64,000 bases of DNA from Niastella yeongjuensis (GTDB lineage: Bacteria; Bacteroidota; Bacteroidia; Chitinophagales; Chitinophagaceae): positions 248,001 through 312,000 of the forward strand of contig NZ_FOCZ01000007.1 of assembly GCF_900110245.1 (NCBI RefSeq), read 5' to 3'. The translations under genes and the position numbers were made by a program. Of this stretch, positions 1-8,797 are shown one piece after another. The notes beneath the pieces are model-generated. The model saw only the letters and a program-made list of their open reading frames with translations. It made no database searches and was not told the origin of the DNA. The stretch's first letter is position 1, and each line of letters starts with the position of its first letter.

Positions 1-372
1 ATCGTCAGTAACGGGCTGAACCGAAAGCTGGCTGATGCGTACCAGGGCCATATTGGCAAGACGTTTATCTTTTTTAATAACGCTTAATGAAACGGGGTGT
101 TTCAGTTTTTTAAAAGGTTTCAGGTCAACCGCTACCCACTTGTCATCATCGGTGGATGGATCCTGGTAGGCTTCTTTTACCACTTTGGCAATGCCCACGA
201 TCTCCAGGCCTTCATTGCTGTGATAATATAATACTTCCTCGCCCTTTTTCATGGTGCGCAGGTTGTTGCGTGCTGCGTAATTGCGTACGCCGTCCCAAAA
301 GGTCTGTTTGTCTTTTTCAAATTGTTCCCAGGGATATACGGATGGTTCTGATTTTACGAGCCAGTAAGCCAT
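1..372 (-). CDS. EVE domain-containing protein (3' end outside window)
   Basis: The minus strand from the ATG at 372 reads an open frame to the window edge (124 codons). It opens MAYWLVKSEP and continues with TFWDGVRNYAARNNLR, YYHSN and EIVGIAKVVKEAYQDPS. These are the hallmarks of the EVE/PUA-like fold (thymocyte nuclear protein 1 and bacterial relatives), thought to bind modified bases in nucleic acids. The family is usually about 140-150 residues, so only a short C-terminal tail is missing. The protein is cytosolic, with no signal peptide. Transcription runs away from the FG-GAP gene at 591. Family assignment is firm; the cellular role is not known from the sequence. Confidence 0.85.
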   Translation of the reverse strand, partial: MAYWLVKSEPSVYPWEQFEKDKQTFWDGVRNYAARNNLRTMKKGEEVLYYHSNEGLEIVGIAKVVKEAYQDPSTDDDKWVAVDLKPFKKLKHPVSLSVIKKDKRLANMALVRISQLSVQPVTDD

Positions 373-401
373 AGTTGTTGTTATATGAAGGGCGAAAGTA
401 A

Positions 402-507
402 GGAAAACAGCTGAAAGCTGAATACAGCCTCAGGCCGTAAGAATCCAGAACGCAATAACAAAATAACCCAATAACTCCGGGCTCTGAACTTTCAACTATA
501 AAGCTGC
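402..507. repeat. Short-period spacer repeats (AGCTGAA, AATAACCC, TTTCAAC words)
   Basis: The spacer between the divergent EVE and FG-GAP genes holds an AGCTGAA doublet, then AATAAC words in 8-bp steps, then a TTTCAAC word. These are the word classes that recur in many other spacers of this window. No gene is visible here. Confidence 0.5.
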
Positions 508-544
508 TCTTTATCGGGGGCTTTCTTTTTTAATAATAATCTTA

Positions 545-552
545 TAAATTTG
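545..552 (+). promoter_or_regulatory. Candidate Bacteroidota -7 box (TAAATTTG)
   Basis: TAAATTTG matches the Bacteroidota primary-sigma -7 consensus TAnnTTTG and lies 38 bp before the ATG at 591. The -33 region is only a T-rich run, so the call rests on the -7 box. Confidence 0.45.
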
Positions 553-590
553 TTGGGTCGCCTTACAATCATTCAATCTAACGCCCACAC

Positions 591-3500
591 ATGGCCCCCA
601 TAACTTCATTTAGAAAAGTGTACAAATGCCTTTCTATAGTTCTTTTCCATTTGATATTTATACAACAGCTTCAGGCGCAGTCTGCCATCACCCCCTGGTC
701 GTTTGACGCCAGTTACATGCCTTCGGCCGGTGTGCTGCCCAATGACGTTGCTTCCACCGACGTGGATGGGGATGGTAAAGTCGATATGATCGTTTTAAGC
801 GCCGGTTACCCCTACACCGTTTCGGTTTATAGAAATATAAGCAGCGGCCCTGCAATTACCTTTGCGCCAAAAGTTGACTTTTTCGCTTCTGACCCAACTT
901 CCATGGCAACGGGTGATTTCGATGGAGATGGTAAAACGGATATTGCAGTTACCAATTATACCTCCCTCACCGTTTCGATCTTCAGGAATCTGAGTACACC
1001 GGGTAATATTAACTTTAGCAAAACAGATCTTTCCACCTTTCTCTCTAATCTGGTTGTTATTGGCGATTTGAATAACGATGGTAAGCCGGACCTCGTAACA
1101 GCCAATTGGGCAGCCAATTCCATTTCCATATTTAAAAACACGGGTTCGCCCGGCACCATATCATTTGCAGCAAAAATTGATTATCCCGCCGGGGGCTTTC
1201 CTGCCAGTCTTAGCATCGGCGACCTGGACGGTGATCACTGGAATGATCTTGTTATAGGCGCCGGAAGCGTTTCAATTTATAAGAACAACGGTGTTGCCGG
1301 TTCGCCCTCTTTTTCTTTAACAGGGGTTGGAAGCAGCATCGCATCAGGCGGAATAAAACTGGCAGATCTTGATGGCGATTCAAAACCTGACCTAATGGCC
1401 GGCAGTATTGCTGTTTACAGGAATACCGGCAGCCCGGGCACTATTGCCTTTGCAGCCGGAACAACTTTTCCGGCGACCAGTTATGGCAATAATTTATGTA
1501 TAGGAGATATAGATCATGACGGTAAAGTTGACCTTGTTTTTTCGGATGGCAGCTCTATAGGGATTTACAGAAATAGCGGCGTTTCAGGTTCCATTAATTT
1601 CGATGCCGAAGTGAATGTGTCAACGAAAACGAGTGCCGGGCGTATCACTATTGCAGATTTTAATAACGATCAAAAACCCGATCTGGCCTCCGTAGACCAG
1701 GGTGATAATTCAGCTACTATTTACCGGAACCGGTTCGATGAACCAACGATCCTTTCCTTTACGCCCACAGAGTCACCAGCAGGCGGAAATATTACCATAA
1801 CGGGCCTGAACTTCACCGGGGCAACGGCCGTTTCATTCGGGAATGTGGCTGCGCAGTCATTTAATGTAGTATCACCCACCACCATTCAGGCTGTGGTTGG
1901 GACTGGCGCCTCGGGCGAGGTGAGCGTTACCGGTGCAACGGGAACCGGGATAGCCACGGGTTTTAAATTTTGGGATGCGCCTCAGATCACTTCTTTTACA
2001 CCGGCGGGCGTTTATGCCGGGGAAGAGGTCACCATTACCGGACGATATTTTACCGGCGCCACCGCGGTGTTGTTTGGTGGAACCCCTCCCCTGTCCTATT
2101 CAGTGGTATCAGACAATGTGATCACTGCCACCGTTGGCTTCAATACTTCCGGCACAATCAGTATCACTACACCCGGTGGCACCGTCAATCAGCCCGGTTA
2201 TACTTATTTAACCTCTCCTGCCAATGCGCCGGTTATAACATCTTTTACACCCGTTACCGGCCCCATTGGTACAACTGTTACCATCACCGGAAATTATTTT
2301 GGCGCCACACCCGCCACCAACATTGTATATTTTGGTGCCACAAAGGCTACTGTGTTGACAGCTTCTGCTACGTCGTTAACCGTACAGGTGCCGGTCGGTG
2401 CCAGCTATCAACCCATCACCGTGGCTACAGGAAGGTTAACAGCTCAAACGCAGATTCCATTTGTAGTAACTTATCCTTCTGCTGGTCCGGCATTTACAGT
2501 GGGCTCATTTAGTACCCCTGGTGTTGTAGATGCAGGTGGCGTTTCCTGGGAGCTTTTAAGCCCTGATTTTAATGGGGATGGGAAACCGGATCTTGTACAT
2601 GCCAATCCCTATCCTAACAACATCACGGTTGAAAAGAACACCAGTACCGGCAATACGATCTCCTTTAACGATGTTAAGGGATTACCAGGTCTTATAGGTG
2701 TCAGCTATCTGGAAACGGCCGATATGAATGGTGACGGAAAGACGGACATCATAGCGGCTCATGCCGTTAACCAGAACGATGCGGCAGCTATTTCAATCAA
2801 AAGGAACATAAGCACCGTAAGTGACATTGCATTTGCCCCTGAAGTAAATGTGCTCACAGACGGGTCGAGCACGCTGGCAGTAACAGACCTTGACCTGGAT
2901 GGAAGACCTGATGTGATCGTTACATCAATTGCTAAAAATCATTTGTACGTATTCAAAAATACAAGTATCGGCAGCTTGATTTCCCTGGCGGCAGCAGCAG
3001 ATTATGCCACCGGTGACGATCCGATGCACCTAAGTACCGGTGATATAGACGGTGATGGCCGCCCCGAGATCCTGGTCACCAATAGAAACGCCAACACGGT
3101 TTCAATATATCCCAATATCAGCACGCCCGGCACCATCAATTTTGCGGCTCCCATAGATATGTCGGTAGATCAGATCCCGTCGGGCACGGCTGTTGCCGAT
3201 TATGACGGCGATGGTAAGTTAGACATTGCTGTTATGACCCAGATAGCCCCAGCTGCTGTTTCCATTTATAGAAATACAAGTACAGCGGGTGCTATTTCAT
3301 TAGCCCCGAAATTCAAGATCGAACTGCCCTCATCGGCCACCAAACTGAAGTCGGGTGACCTGGATGGTGATGGAAAACCCGACATGGTTCTTAATACAAA
3401 TGGGATCCTGGTTTATATAAAAAATCGCAGCACGCCCGGAAACCTGGCATTCGCCCCCGTTGTGAGTTACCAGCATAATCAGTTTCCTATCGACATTGCG

Positions 3501-4748
3501 ATTGCTGATTTCGATGGCGACAGTAAAAGTGATATAATAACAAGTTTTAATGGTATGGTGGCGCTTCGCAATCAGGTCGGTTCAGCAAGAGTATTGTCTA
3601 ATGTTTTAAATGGGGTAACAGCTCTTACTACAAACAGATCGGTAGTTGATGCCAGTGTGCAAACTTATAATGGCAGCCCTTATGTGCAACGCCATTACGA
3701 TGTAGTACCTACAAACAATGCTGCTACGTTGGAAGCAACCGTTACCTTGTATTTTACCCAGCAGGAATTTGATAATTACAATGCAGCTCCCGGTCATGGG
3801 CCCGACTTACCCAAACAACCAACTGATGTAACGAATAAAGCAAACCTGCGTATTTACCAGTTTCATGGTGAAAGTGTAACTGGTATTCCCGGAAGTTATA
3901 GCGGTTTGGGGGTAGAAATAAATCCCGATGATGCGAACATTGTATGGAACAATGGCGCGGATTGCTGGGAAGTAACTTTTGATGTGAAAGGATTCAGCGG
4001 CTTTTTTGCTGCCAGTGTTGGTTTTGTTAAAGGGTTAATACCGCCCGCCATTACATCCAATGGTCCGGTCACTTTTTGTCAGGGTGGTAATGTACTGCTG
4101 ACCTCCTCGTCCACAGTCAATAACCAATGGTATAAGAATGGCGTGGCAATTAATGGGGCTACCGGCGTTACGTATAACGCCAATGCAGGAGGCGATTATA
4201 CAGCCACCAATGTTGTTAGTGGGTTTTTGACTCCTCCTTCAAATAGAATTAGTGTAACTGTTAATCCGATCCCAGAGAAACCATTCATTTCAATGACTGG
4301 TAGCAGCCTGATTTCCAGCGTCATTATCAACAGTGTAAGCCAATGGTACCTGGAAGGCGTGCTGATCCCCGGGGCAACAAATAATGGGTACACCCCTACA
4401 AAAAGCGGGTATTATTCGGTAGAAGCCACTGTGAACGGCTGTACAGGTCCCCGGTCAGATAAACTCTTTTTTGTGGTTACCGGCGTGGTGAATATTGACA
4501 ATACCCAGTTCATCCGGTTAAGCCCCAATCCGGTCGAAAGCCAACTGCAGCTGACGTTCAATTTGAATATTACTCAAACTGTGAATGTACAGCTGATAGA
4601 TCTAAAGGGACGGGTAATAGGTGCTTATAACCAGCTTTCCAATACCACTCAGGTAAACCTGAGTGGTATTGCAGCCGGTGTTTATTTGGCAAAAATATTC
4701 AATCCAATAAGCAGGAAGAGTTACGTTATCAAGGTGCTAAAACAGTAA
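591..4748 (+). CDS. Secreted FG-GAP/VCBS and IPT repeat protein with T9SS sorting domain
   Basis: A 1385-residue surface or secreted protein. Residues 1-30 form a signal peptide ending LQAQ. Seven FG-GAP/VCBS calcium-binding repeats (DxDGDGKxD type) fill about 40-385. Three IPT/TIG immunoglobulin-like domains follow at about 388-640, each opening with I-SFTP. A second block of seven FG-GAP repeats covers about 650-1010. After Ig-like stretches the last 80 residues carry LSPNPV and GVYLAKI, the type A sorting domain of the type IX secretion system. FG-GAP repeats normally fold into a seven-bladed propeller, so this looks like two propellers joined by a stalk. The role is probably adhesion or glycan contact, but no enzymatic domain is visible. 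The stop overlaps the convergent gene by 12 bp. Confidence 0.88.
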   Translation: MAPITSFRKVYKCLSIVLFHLIFIQQLQAQSAITPWSFDASYMPSAGVLPNDVASTDVDGDGKVDMIVLSAGYPYTVSVYRNISSGPAITFAPKVDFFASDPTSMATGDFDGDGKTDIAVTNYTSLTVSIFRNLSTPGNINFSKTDLSTFLSNLVVIGDLNNDGKPDLVTANWAANSISIFKNTGSPGTISFAAKIDYPAGGFPASLSIGDLDGDHWNDLVIGAGSVSIYKNNGVAGSPSFSLTGVGSSIASGGIKLADLDGDSKPDLMAGSIAVYRNTGSPGTIAFAAGTTFPATSYGNNLCIGDIDHDGKVDLVFSDGSSIGIYRNSGVSGSINFDAEVNVSTKTSAGRITIADFNNDQKPDLASVDQGDNSATIYRNRFDEPTILSFTPTESPAGGNITITGLNFTGATAVSFGNVAAQSFNVVSPTTIQAVVGTGASGEVSVTGATGTGIATGFKFWDAPQITSFTPAGVYAGEEVTITGRYFTGATAVLFGGTPPLSYSVVSDNVITATVGFNTSGTISITTPGGTVNQPGYTYLTSPANAPVITSFTPVTGPIGTTVTITGNYFGATPATNIVYFGATKATVLTASATSLTVQVPVGASYQPITVATGRLTAQTQIPFVVTYPSAGPAFTVGSFSTPGVVDAGGVSWELLSPDFNGDGKPDLVHANPYPNNITVEKNTSTGNTISFNDVKGLPGLIGVSYLETADMNGDGKTDIIAAHAVNQNDAAAISIKRNISTVSDIAFAPEVNVLTDGSSTLAVTDLDLDGRPDVIVTSIAKNHLYVFKNTSIGSLISLAAAADYATGDDPMHLSTGDIDGDGRPEILVTNRNANTVSIYPNISTPGTINFAAPIDMSVDQIPSGTAVADYDGDGKLDIAVMTQIAPAAVSIYRNTSTAGAISLAPKFKIELPSSATKLKSGDLDGDGKPDMVLNTNGILVYIKNRSTPGNLAFAPVVSYQHNQFPIDIAIADFDGDSKSDIITSFNGMVALRNQVGSARVLSNVLNGVTALTTNRSVVDASVQTYNGSPYVQRHYDVVPTNNAATLEATVTLYFTQQEFDNYNAAPGHGPDLPKQPTDVTNKANLRIYQFHGESVTGIPGSYSGLGVEINPDDANIVWNNGADCWEVTFDVKGFSGFFAASVGFVKGLIPPAITSNGPVTFCQGGNVLLTSSSTVNNQWYKNGVAINGATGVTYNANAGGDYTATNVVSGFLTPPSNRISVTVNPIPEKPFISMTGSSLISSVIINSVSQWYLEGVLIPGATNNGYTPTKSGYYSVEATVNGCTGPRSDKLFFVVTGVVNIDNTQFIRLSPNPVESQLQLTFNLNITQTVNVQLIDLKGRVIGAYNQLSNTTQVNLSGIAAGVYLAKIFNPISRKSYVIKVLKQ

Positions 4749-5198
4749 CGCGGGGCGCCTATTTTGAACCGGGTAATTATGGTCTTTCCAGTCAACTTTG
4801 ATGTTGTGCGGAATATCCAGCAATTTATGATTGGTGAATTTCATTTCATTCAACAAGGTAAATGCCGGACGAATATTGGGACAATGATCGAAAGGGCAGC
4901 AACCGCAATAAATGACAATATTGGCATCCTTGGGTAATTGGCTGAGTTCCTGTTTGAATTTGTCAAGGCTGGCCTTGTCTTTACCAGGACCAATGTCAAT
5001 GGAGTTTTTGATCATGGCGCCGGGCCCGATACAGAAAATATGGGGTTGAGTAGCTTTGGGATTGTTAATCGTTTTGGCCAGGTCAGCCGGTTCTATCAAT
5101 TGTTTGGCTGTCCAGGGTTCATTTGATTGAGCAATACACTTAACAGACGCCAGCAGCATTATCAGCGATATCGTTGCAATAGTTGTTTTCATATCCAT
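4737..5198 (-). CDS. Rhodanese-like domain protein, exported
   Basis: A 153-residue protein with a signal peptide (about 1-24, ending CIAQ). The core carries an aspartate- and lysine-rich segment followed by IVIYCGCCPFDHCPN. The first Cys of that motif sits where the rhodanese persulfide-carrying cysteine lies after a beta strand, and the C-C-C cluster is typical of short Bacteroidota rhodanese-like proteins. It would act in the periplasm on sulfur or thiol chemistry; the substrate is unknown. Met1 or Met3 could be the start. It runs tail-to-tail into the FG-GAP gene, overlapping by 12 bp. Confidence 0.7.
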   Translation of the reverse strand: MDMKTTIATISLIMLLASVKCIAQSNEPWTAKQLIEPADLAKTINNPKATQPHIFCIGPGAMIKNSIDIGPGKDKASLDKFKQELSQLPKDANIVIYCGCCPFDHCPNIRPAFTLLNEMKFTNHKLLDIPHNIKVDWKDHNYPVQNRRPALLF

Positions 5199-5309
5199 TC
5201 GTTTACGGTATGGAGAAGATATTAGCGAATGTAAGTATATTTTTATTTCGGGGGATTAACAAACAGCCCGTTCTTTAGGGGCGATTTTTTATTGCTGTAA
5301 TTTCAGCTG

Positions 5310-5641
5310 TTATCCTTTTTCTGATATCAATTTTGACTTTTGGGAGTTTATATACTTTATGATGCAAAAGTATAAGGTCGTCCAGCATAACACATCTAAT
5401 GAGTTGGGTTGATACAGGGTGTTCAATCGCAGCAAACAGGAAAATAAAACACCCGTAGCGCCCAGGACCAGATCCAGGAGGTGACGGGTGGAACAGATAA
5501 ATACCCCCACGCTAAATGGTTTGCCTGGTCAAGGTGTAAATATTCATCACGTTGTAAATCGTATTCCGGGTTTATTAGAATGCTTTGCAGGACAAATTTA
5601 AGAATGACAAATCCAGTTAAAATGAGTGTTCTTTTTGTCAT
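5310..5641 (-). pseudogene. Relic of a GT39/ArnT-like glycosyltransferase, frameshifted and truncated
   Basis: Two overlapping minus-strand frames each resemble part of one membrane glycosyltransferase. The first (start 5641) has LQRDEYLHLDQANHLAWGYL and then VPPVTSW, the N-terminal catalytic loop region of GT39 family proteins. The second frame, from about 5475 down to 5310, has LVLGATGVLFS and RLNTLYQPNSLDVLCWT, which in intact relatives lies further downstream. The join therefore looks like an internal deletion of roughly 40 codons that also shifts the frame. Nothing of the remaining several hundred residues is visible after 5310. I read it as a decayed gene; 5642-5845 beyond it shows no feature. 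Confidence 0.75.
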
Positions 5642-5845
5642 TAACAGCAGTTTTGGGGAGTGGTGTTATGGTTCTTGCCTTCTAAATGTACGTACCTTCC
5701 TGTTGCCATAAACGGGGATACTCAATTTATAAATTATAAATTGTTATTTTATGATTATCAGTGGGGAAAGTATGCTGAAAATGCCTCCTGCATGCCCCAT
5801 CACCCTGGCAAAAGAGTTGCAGTAAACGTTGTGTAATTTAGTACC

Positions 5846-6577
5846 ATGACCACCTACGAACAGATAATGATGCAGGAGCTGCGGATATGGCAGCGGAAGA
5901 TGATGCGGAAGCCTGGCTTCTTTAACAGGCTGTCTAAATCGATGCAGGACAAGATCAATAACCTTATACCGGAAAAAGTTCATCAGGTAGTTACGGTAGT
6001 CATCAAACAAATGATTCGGGGAGTATTATTTGGTGCCAAATGGACCACCCGCGATAAAAAAACGCTACTTACGCTTGGCGAGAGTGATGATGTTGTTGAA
6101 CAAAAGATAAAGATCTACCGAACTACAGCGGCTGCTGAAGGTGCCCTTACCGGCGCCGGCGGTTTATGGCTGGGACTGGCAGATTTCCCGCTTTTAATAG
6201 CGATAAAGATCAAACTGTTATTTGAGATCGCCGCTATTTACGGGTTTTCAGTGAACGACTACAAAGAACGGGTATACATTCTGTATATTTTTCAACTTGC
6301 ATTCTCATCAGCGAAACACAGAAGGAATGTATTTCTGGAAATGATAAACTGGGACGAGCGATCGAAAAGCCTGCCCGAAGACATTAACCAGTTTGAGTGG
6401 CGTCCCTTTCAACAGGAATACAGGGATTATATCGACCTGGCTAAAATGGCTCAGCTTATACCCGTTATAGGCGCCCCGGTTGGGGCAGTCGTCAACTACA
6501 GGCTCATACGCAAACTTGGCTATACGGCAAAGATGGCTTATCATATGCGTTGGGCTGAAGAGCAGGGGCTGGTATGA
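5846..6577 (+). CDS. EcsC family protein
   Basis: A 243-residue protein with the EcsC pattern: a basic amphipathic N-terminus, then TTAAAEGALTGAGGLW and LADFPLLIAIKIKLLFEIA at about 95-130, and a C-terminal LIPVIGAPVGAVVNYRL segment near 210. EcsC proteins are membrane-associated; in Bacillus the gene accompanies an ABC exporter, but here no transporter is adjacent. The biochemical function is unknown. It is a single gene, convergent with the I9-like gene 14 bp downstream. Confidence 0.8.
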   Translation: MTTYEQIMMQELRIWQRKMMRKPGFFNRLSKSMQDKINNLIPEKVHQVVTVVIKQMIRGVLFGAKWTTRDKKTLLTLGESDDVVEQKIKIYRTTAAAEGALTGAGGLWLGLADFPLLIAIKIKLLFEIAAIYGFSVNDYKERVYILYIFQLAFSSAKHRRNVFLEMINWDERSKSLPEDINQFEWRPFQQEYRDYIDLAKMAQLIPVIGAPVGAVVNYRLIRKLGYTAKMAYHMRWAEEQGLV

Positions 6578-6591
6578 GGAGACAAAGCAAT

Positions 6592-6828
6592 TCACCAGGT
6601 TACAGGTGAATCCGGTGGCCCTATGTTGATATCGGTATCAGGTGAAATATCTGTAACACCCGGTAAAGTGCGCAATTTGTTTACCACTTCTTCAGATGCG
6701 GTACCGCTTATGCAGCCGATCTCTGTCATCACCTGGTTAACGGCAAACCCATTTTCATCCAACTGTTTTTTTATCTCATCCAGGTCTTTGTTGGAGGTGG
6801 TAACTATCCATTTTTTATTAGAAGCCAT
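6592..6828 (-). CDS. Stand-alone peptidase inhibitor I9-like protein
   Basis: A 78-residue cytosolic protein opening MASNKKWIVTT, with NKDLDEIKKQLDENGF, EIGCISGTASEEVVNKLRTL and PGVTDISPDTDI. This is the compact alpha/beta fold of subtilisin propeptides (inhibitor I9), where the last strand normally enters the protease active site. It lies directly downstream of a subtilisin-type protease on the same strand, 77 bp after its stop, and both proteins begin MAS-KK/MASKK. The likely role is to inhibit or help fold that protease; this is inferred from the fold and position. A perfect palindrome lies between the two genes. Confidence 0.65.
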   Translation of the reverse strand: MASNKKWIVTTSNKDLDEIKKQLDENGFAVNQVMTEIGCISGTASEEVVNKLRTLPGVTDISPDTDINIGPPDSPVTW

Positions 6829-6847
6829 AGCCCGATAATTTTTTTAA

Positions 6848-6879
6848 AACACCACCGGCAGCATGCTGCCGGTGGTGTT
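6848..6879 (-). terminator. Perfect 32-bp palindrome between protease and I9-like gene
   Basis: AACACCACCGGCAGCA is followed by its exact reverse complement, giving a 16-bp arm with no loop bases. In the minus-strand direction the hairpin is followed by a short T stretch, then seven A residues, and the I9-like start codon is 19 bp further on. It can act as a terminator or attenuator after the protease gene, lowering expression of the downstream inhibitor. Confidence 0.7.
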
Positions 6880-6905
6880 GTCTATAAAATTACAAAATTG
6901 AATGA

Positions 6906-8246
6906 CTATAAAGCCTGAACCAGCCCTGCACCAACTTTTGAGGTGGGCAGTGACAAATGCCTGGCTGTTGACACCAGTTTGCGCCACAGCAATGCACCAC
7001 GCAAATTGGGTGAGGTTTCGGCCCACAACGCCGCACAACCTGCCACATGCGGAGTGGCCATACTGGTACCGCTGATGGTATTATATTTTTGAGGGCGTGG
7101 CCAGCTTGAGAATATGTCTCTGCCGGGCCCTGCAATGTCAATCTTGCCGGCACTTGAAAAACTGGAAGGCATCAAATTCTGATCCAGGGAAGCTACCGCC
7201 ATAATAGTCGGTGAGTTGCCTGGTGCACCGGTTGGTCCGCCAGAACTATTACCAGCTGCAGCTATAATGAGGCAACCATTGTTAAGTGCTGCCTGTCCTG
7301 CCGCGGTATAGGAAGGCTGAATCCCAATTGGTGCTCCCAGCGACATGGAAATTACGGCACAGCGGTTCGCAATAGCCCAGTTCATACCTGCCAGTACACC
7401 AGCCTGCGTGCCAGTTCCTGTATTGGTAAGTACCTTACCTGCATAGATAGACGTTTTGAATCCGATACCATAACGGGGTATATTCCCTACAGGTGCTTTG
7501 GGGCCACAGGCGGTTCCAATGCAATGCGTGCCATGGCCATTCAGGTCCTGTACGGGCTGGCCAACAAATGTCTGGGAAGTGATGGAACGCCCGATGAAAT
7601 CCGGATGCAGCAGGTCCATACCGGTATCCAGCACTGCTACCTTAATACCACTGCCACCGCGGGGACATGGCGGAACTTTACATACATTTAAACCCCAGGT
7701 AGCGCCAAGTACCTGCACTTCTTCCTGTAATTCCAACAGCGAATGTCCATTGGGGTTTTGCAGGTCTTTTGCAATGATCTCTGCTGCCCGCAGAAAGCCC
7801 CGCAAATATTGGTTGGGTGTTTCTTCTGTTGCCATACCGTATGGCGGTGTCATAACATCATTGGCAAAAACGAAATACTCAGGATCGATGGACTCTATAG
7901 CACTGTCTGTAGCAGCTTCAGTTTGTATATCCATACTGCGTTCCTGTGCTGCCGGACCGCTAACCAATGCCACCCCGATCTCATTAAAATGAATAGTATC
8001 AGCATCACCAACACTTTCAAGCGTTATCGCCTGTTCTGTAAAGTCTCTTGCATCTGCAATCCGAAGGCCCTGATCGGCCAGCGATTGTTTGCCTTCTTCG
8101 GCGGCTCCTGGTTTGTAGGTAACCAGGTAACGGCCGGTTTGCAGGTTATCACCACCCCGCTCAAGCGAAGCCAACAGCAAATCGTCTACTGAAGAGTTTA
8201 CAAGACTGAGATTTTGTGATTCATTGCGGTCTTTTTTAGAAGCCAT
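6906..8246 (-). CDS. S8 (subtilisin-like) serine peptidase
   Basis: A 446-residue subtilase with the full catalytic set: Asp207 in VAVLDTGMD, His238 in NGHGTH, the oxyanion Asn333 in AAAGNSSGG and Ser395 in GTSMATPHVAG. Residues about 37-130 look like an I9-type prodomain (GRYLVTYKPG at its start). No signal peptide is visible, so the enzyme either acts inside the cell or leaves by another route. It is followed by the small I9-like protein on the same strand, which suggests control of the mature enzyme by a second inhibitor. An inverted repeat lies upstream of its start. Confidence 0.92.
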   Translation of the reverse strand: MASKKDRNESQNLSLVNSSVDDLLLASLERGGDNLQTGRYLVTYKPGAAEEGKQSLADQGLRIADARDFTEQAITLESVGDADTIHFNEIGVALVSGPAAQERSMDIQTEAATDSAIESIDPEYFVFANDVMTPPYGMATEETPNQYLRGFLRAAEIIAKDLQNPNGHSLLELQEEVQVLGATWGLNVCKVPPCPRGGSGIKVAVLDTGMDLLHPDFIGRSITSQTFVGQPVQDLNGHGTHCIGTACGPKAPVGNIPRYGIGFKTSIYAGKVLTNTGTGTQAGVLAGMNWAIANRCAVISMSLGAPIGIQPSYTAAGQAALNNGCLIIAAAGNSSGGPTGAPGNSPTIMAVASLDQNLMPSSFSSAGKIDIAGPGRDIFSSWPRPQKYNTISGTSMATPHVAGCAALWAETSPNLRGALLWRKLVSTARHLSLPTSKVGAGLVQAL

Positions 8247-8288
8247 AATTGGTTTATTTTAAGTGTGAAGGAATTTGGTGCATGCATG

Positions 8289-8335
8289 ATTGACAATACA
8301 CCTCTGAAGAACCAGATGATGGTGTTCTTGTCAAT
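8289..8335 (-). promoter_or_regulatory. Inverted repeat upstream of the protease gene
   Basis: ATTGACAATACACC at 8289-8302 pairs with GGTGTTCTTGTCAAT at 8321-8335 (stem of 13 pairs with a small bulge, 18-base loop). It sits 43 bp upstream of the protease ATG, where an operator or 5' leader hairpin would lie. Function is inferred from position only. Confidence 0.4.
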
Positions 8336-8544
8336 GTTTAAAACCAATCAGGCCGAAATGTAAAGGGAAAGTTTGTAGAGGAATTACGGAATAGCAGTGC
8401 TGATACAAGATGATGAAATTTGATAATACGACCAAAACAAAGCAGACGCTGTGGTATAAATACCGTTATTACACGGTATTTTATAGAGAGGCTTTTACAG
8501 CTAAAGCGTTTTTGAAATTATGTTGTGTGAACGCATTTGCCCTG

Positions 8545-8586
8545 GAGATCGGGATCCGCAAGGTGCTGGGCGCCAGTGTGGCCAAT
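8545..8586 (+). pseudogene. Fragment of an FtsX/MacB-type ABC permease
   Basis: In a short open frame (8410-8607) the residues EIGIRKVLGASVAN match the strongly conserved cytoplasmic motif of FtsX-domain permeases of the MacB type, which are abundant in this family of bacteria. Nothing before or after it in the frame resembles the rest of the roughly 800-residue permease. I read it as a small remnant left by deletion. The surrounding 8340-8797 shows no intact gene. Confidence 0.6.
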
Positions 8587-8797
8587 AAAAGCCTGAGAGC
8601 GGAATAACAGGAAAAAGACCTTTTTTCGGTTATGCATACTACTAACTGGTATGGATATGTATTTAAGCACTTACATGTATAATTGTATTTGGGTGTTTTT
8701 TCCGGTTTTTACAATTGAATTTATTCGTAGGGAAAGGGCTGCATTAATTGCTTATCTTAGAAGGAAGGATCGCATTTTAAAACTCAAACGGAATATC

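Noticed and set aside
1970-2512. A 180-codon plus-strand frame inside the FG-GAP gene
   Set aside because: It overlaps the real frame in the IPT region. Its residues (Trp/His/Cys-rich, no motif) are an out-of-frame reading of Gly/Thr-rich codons.
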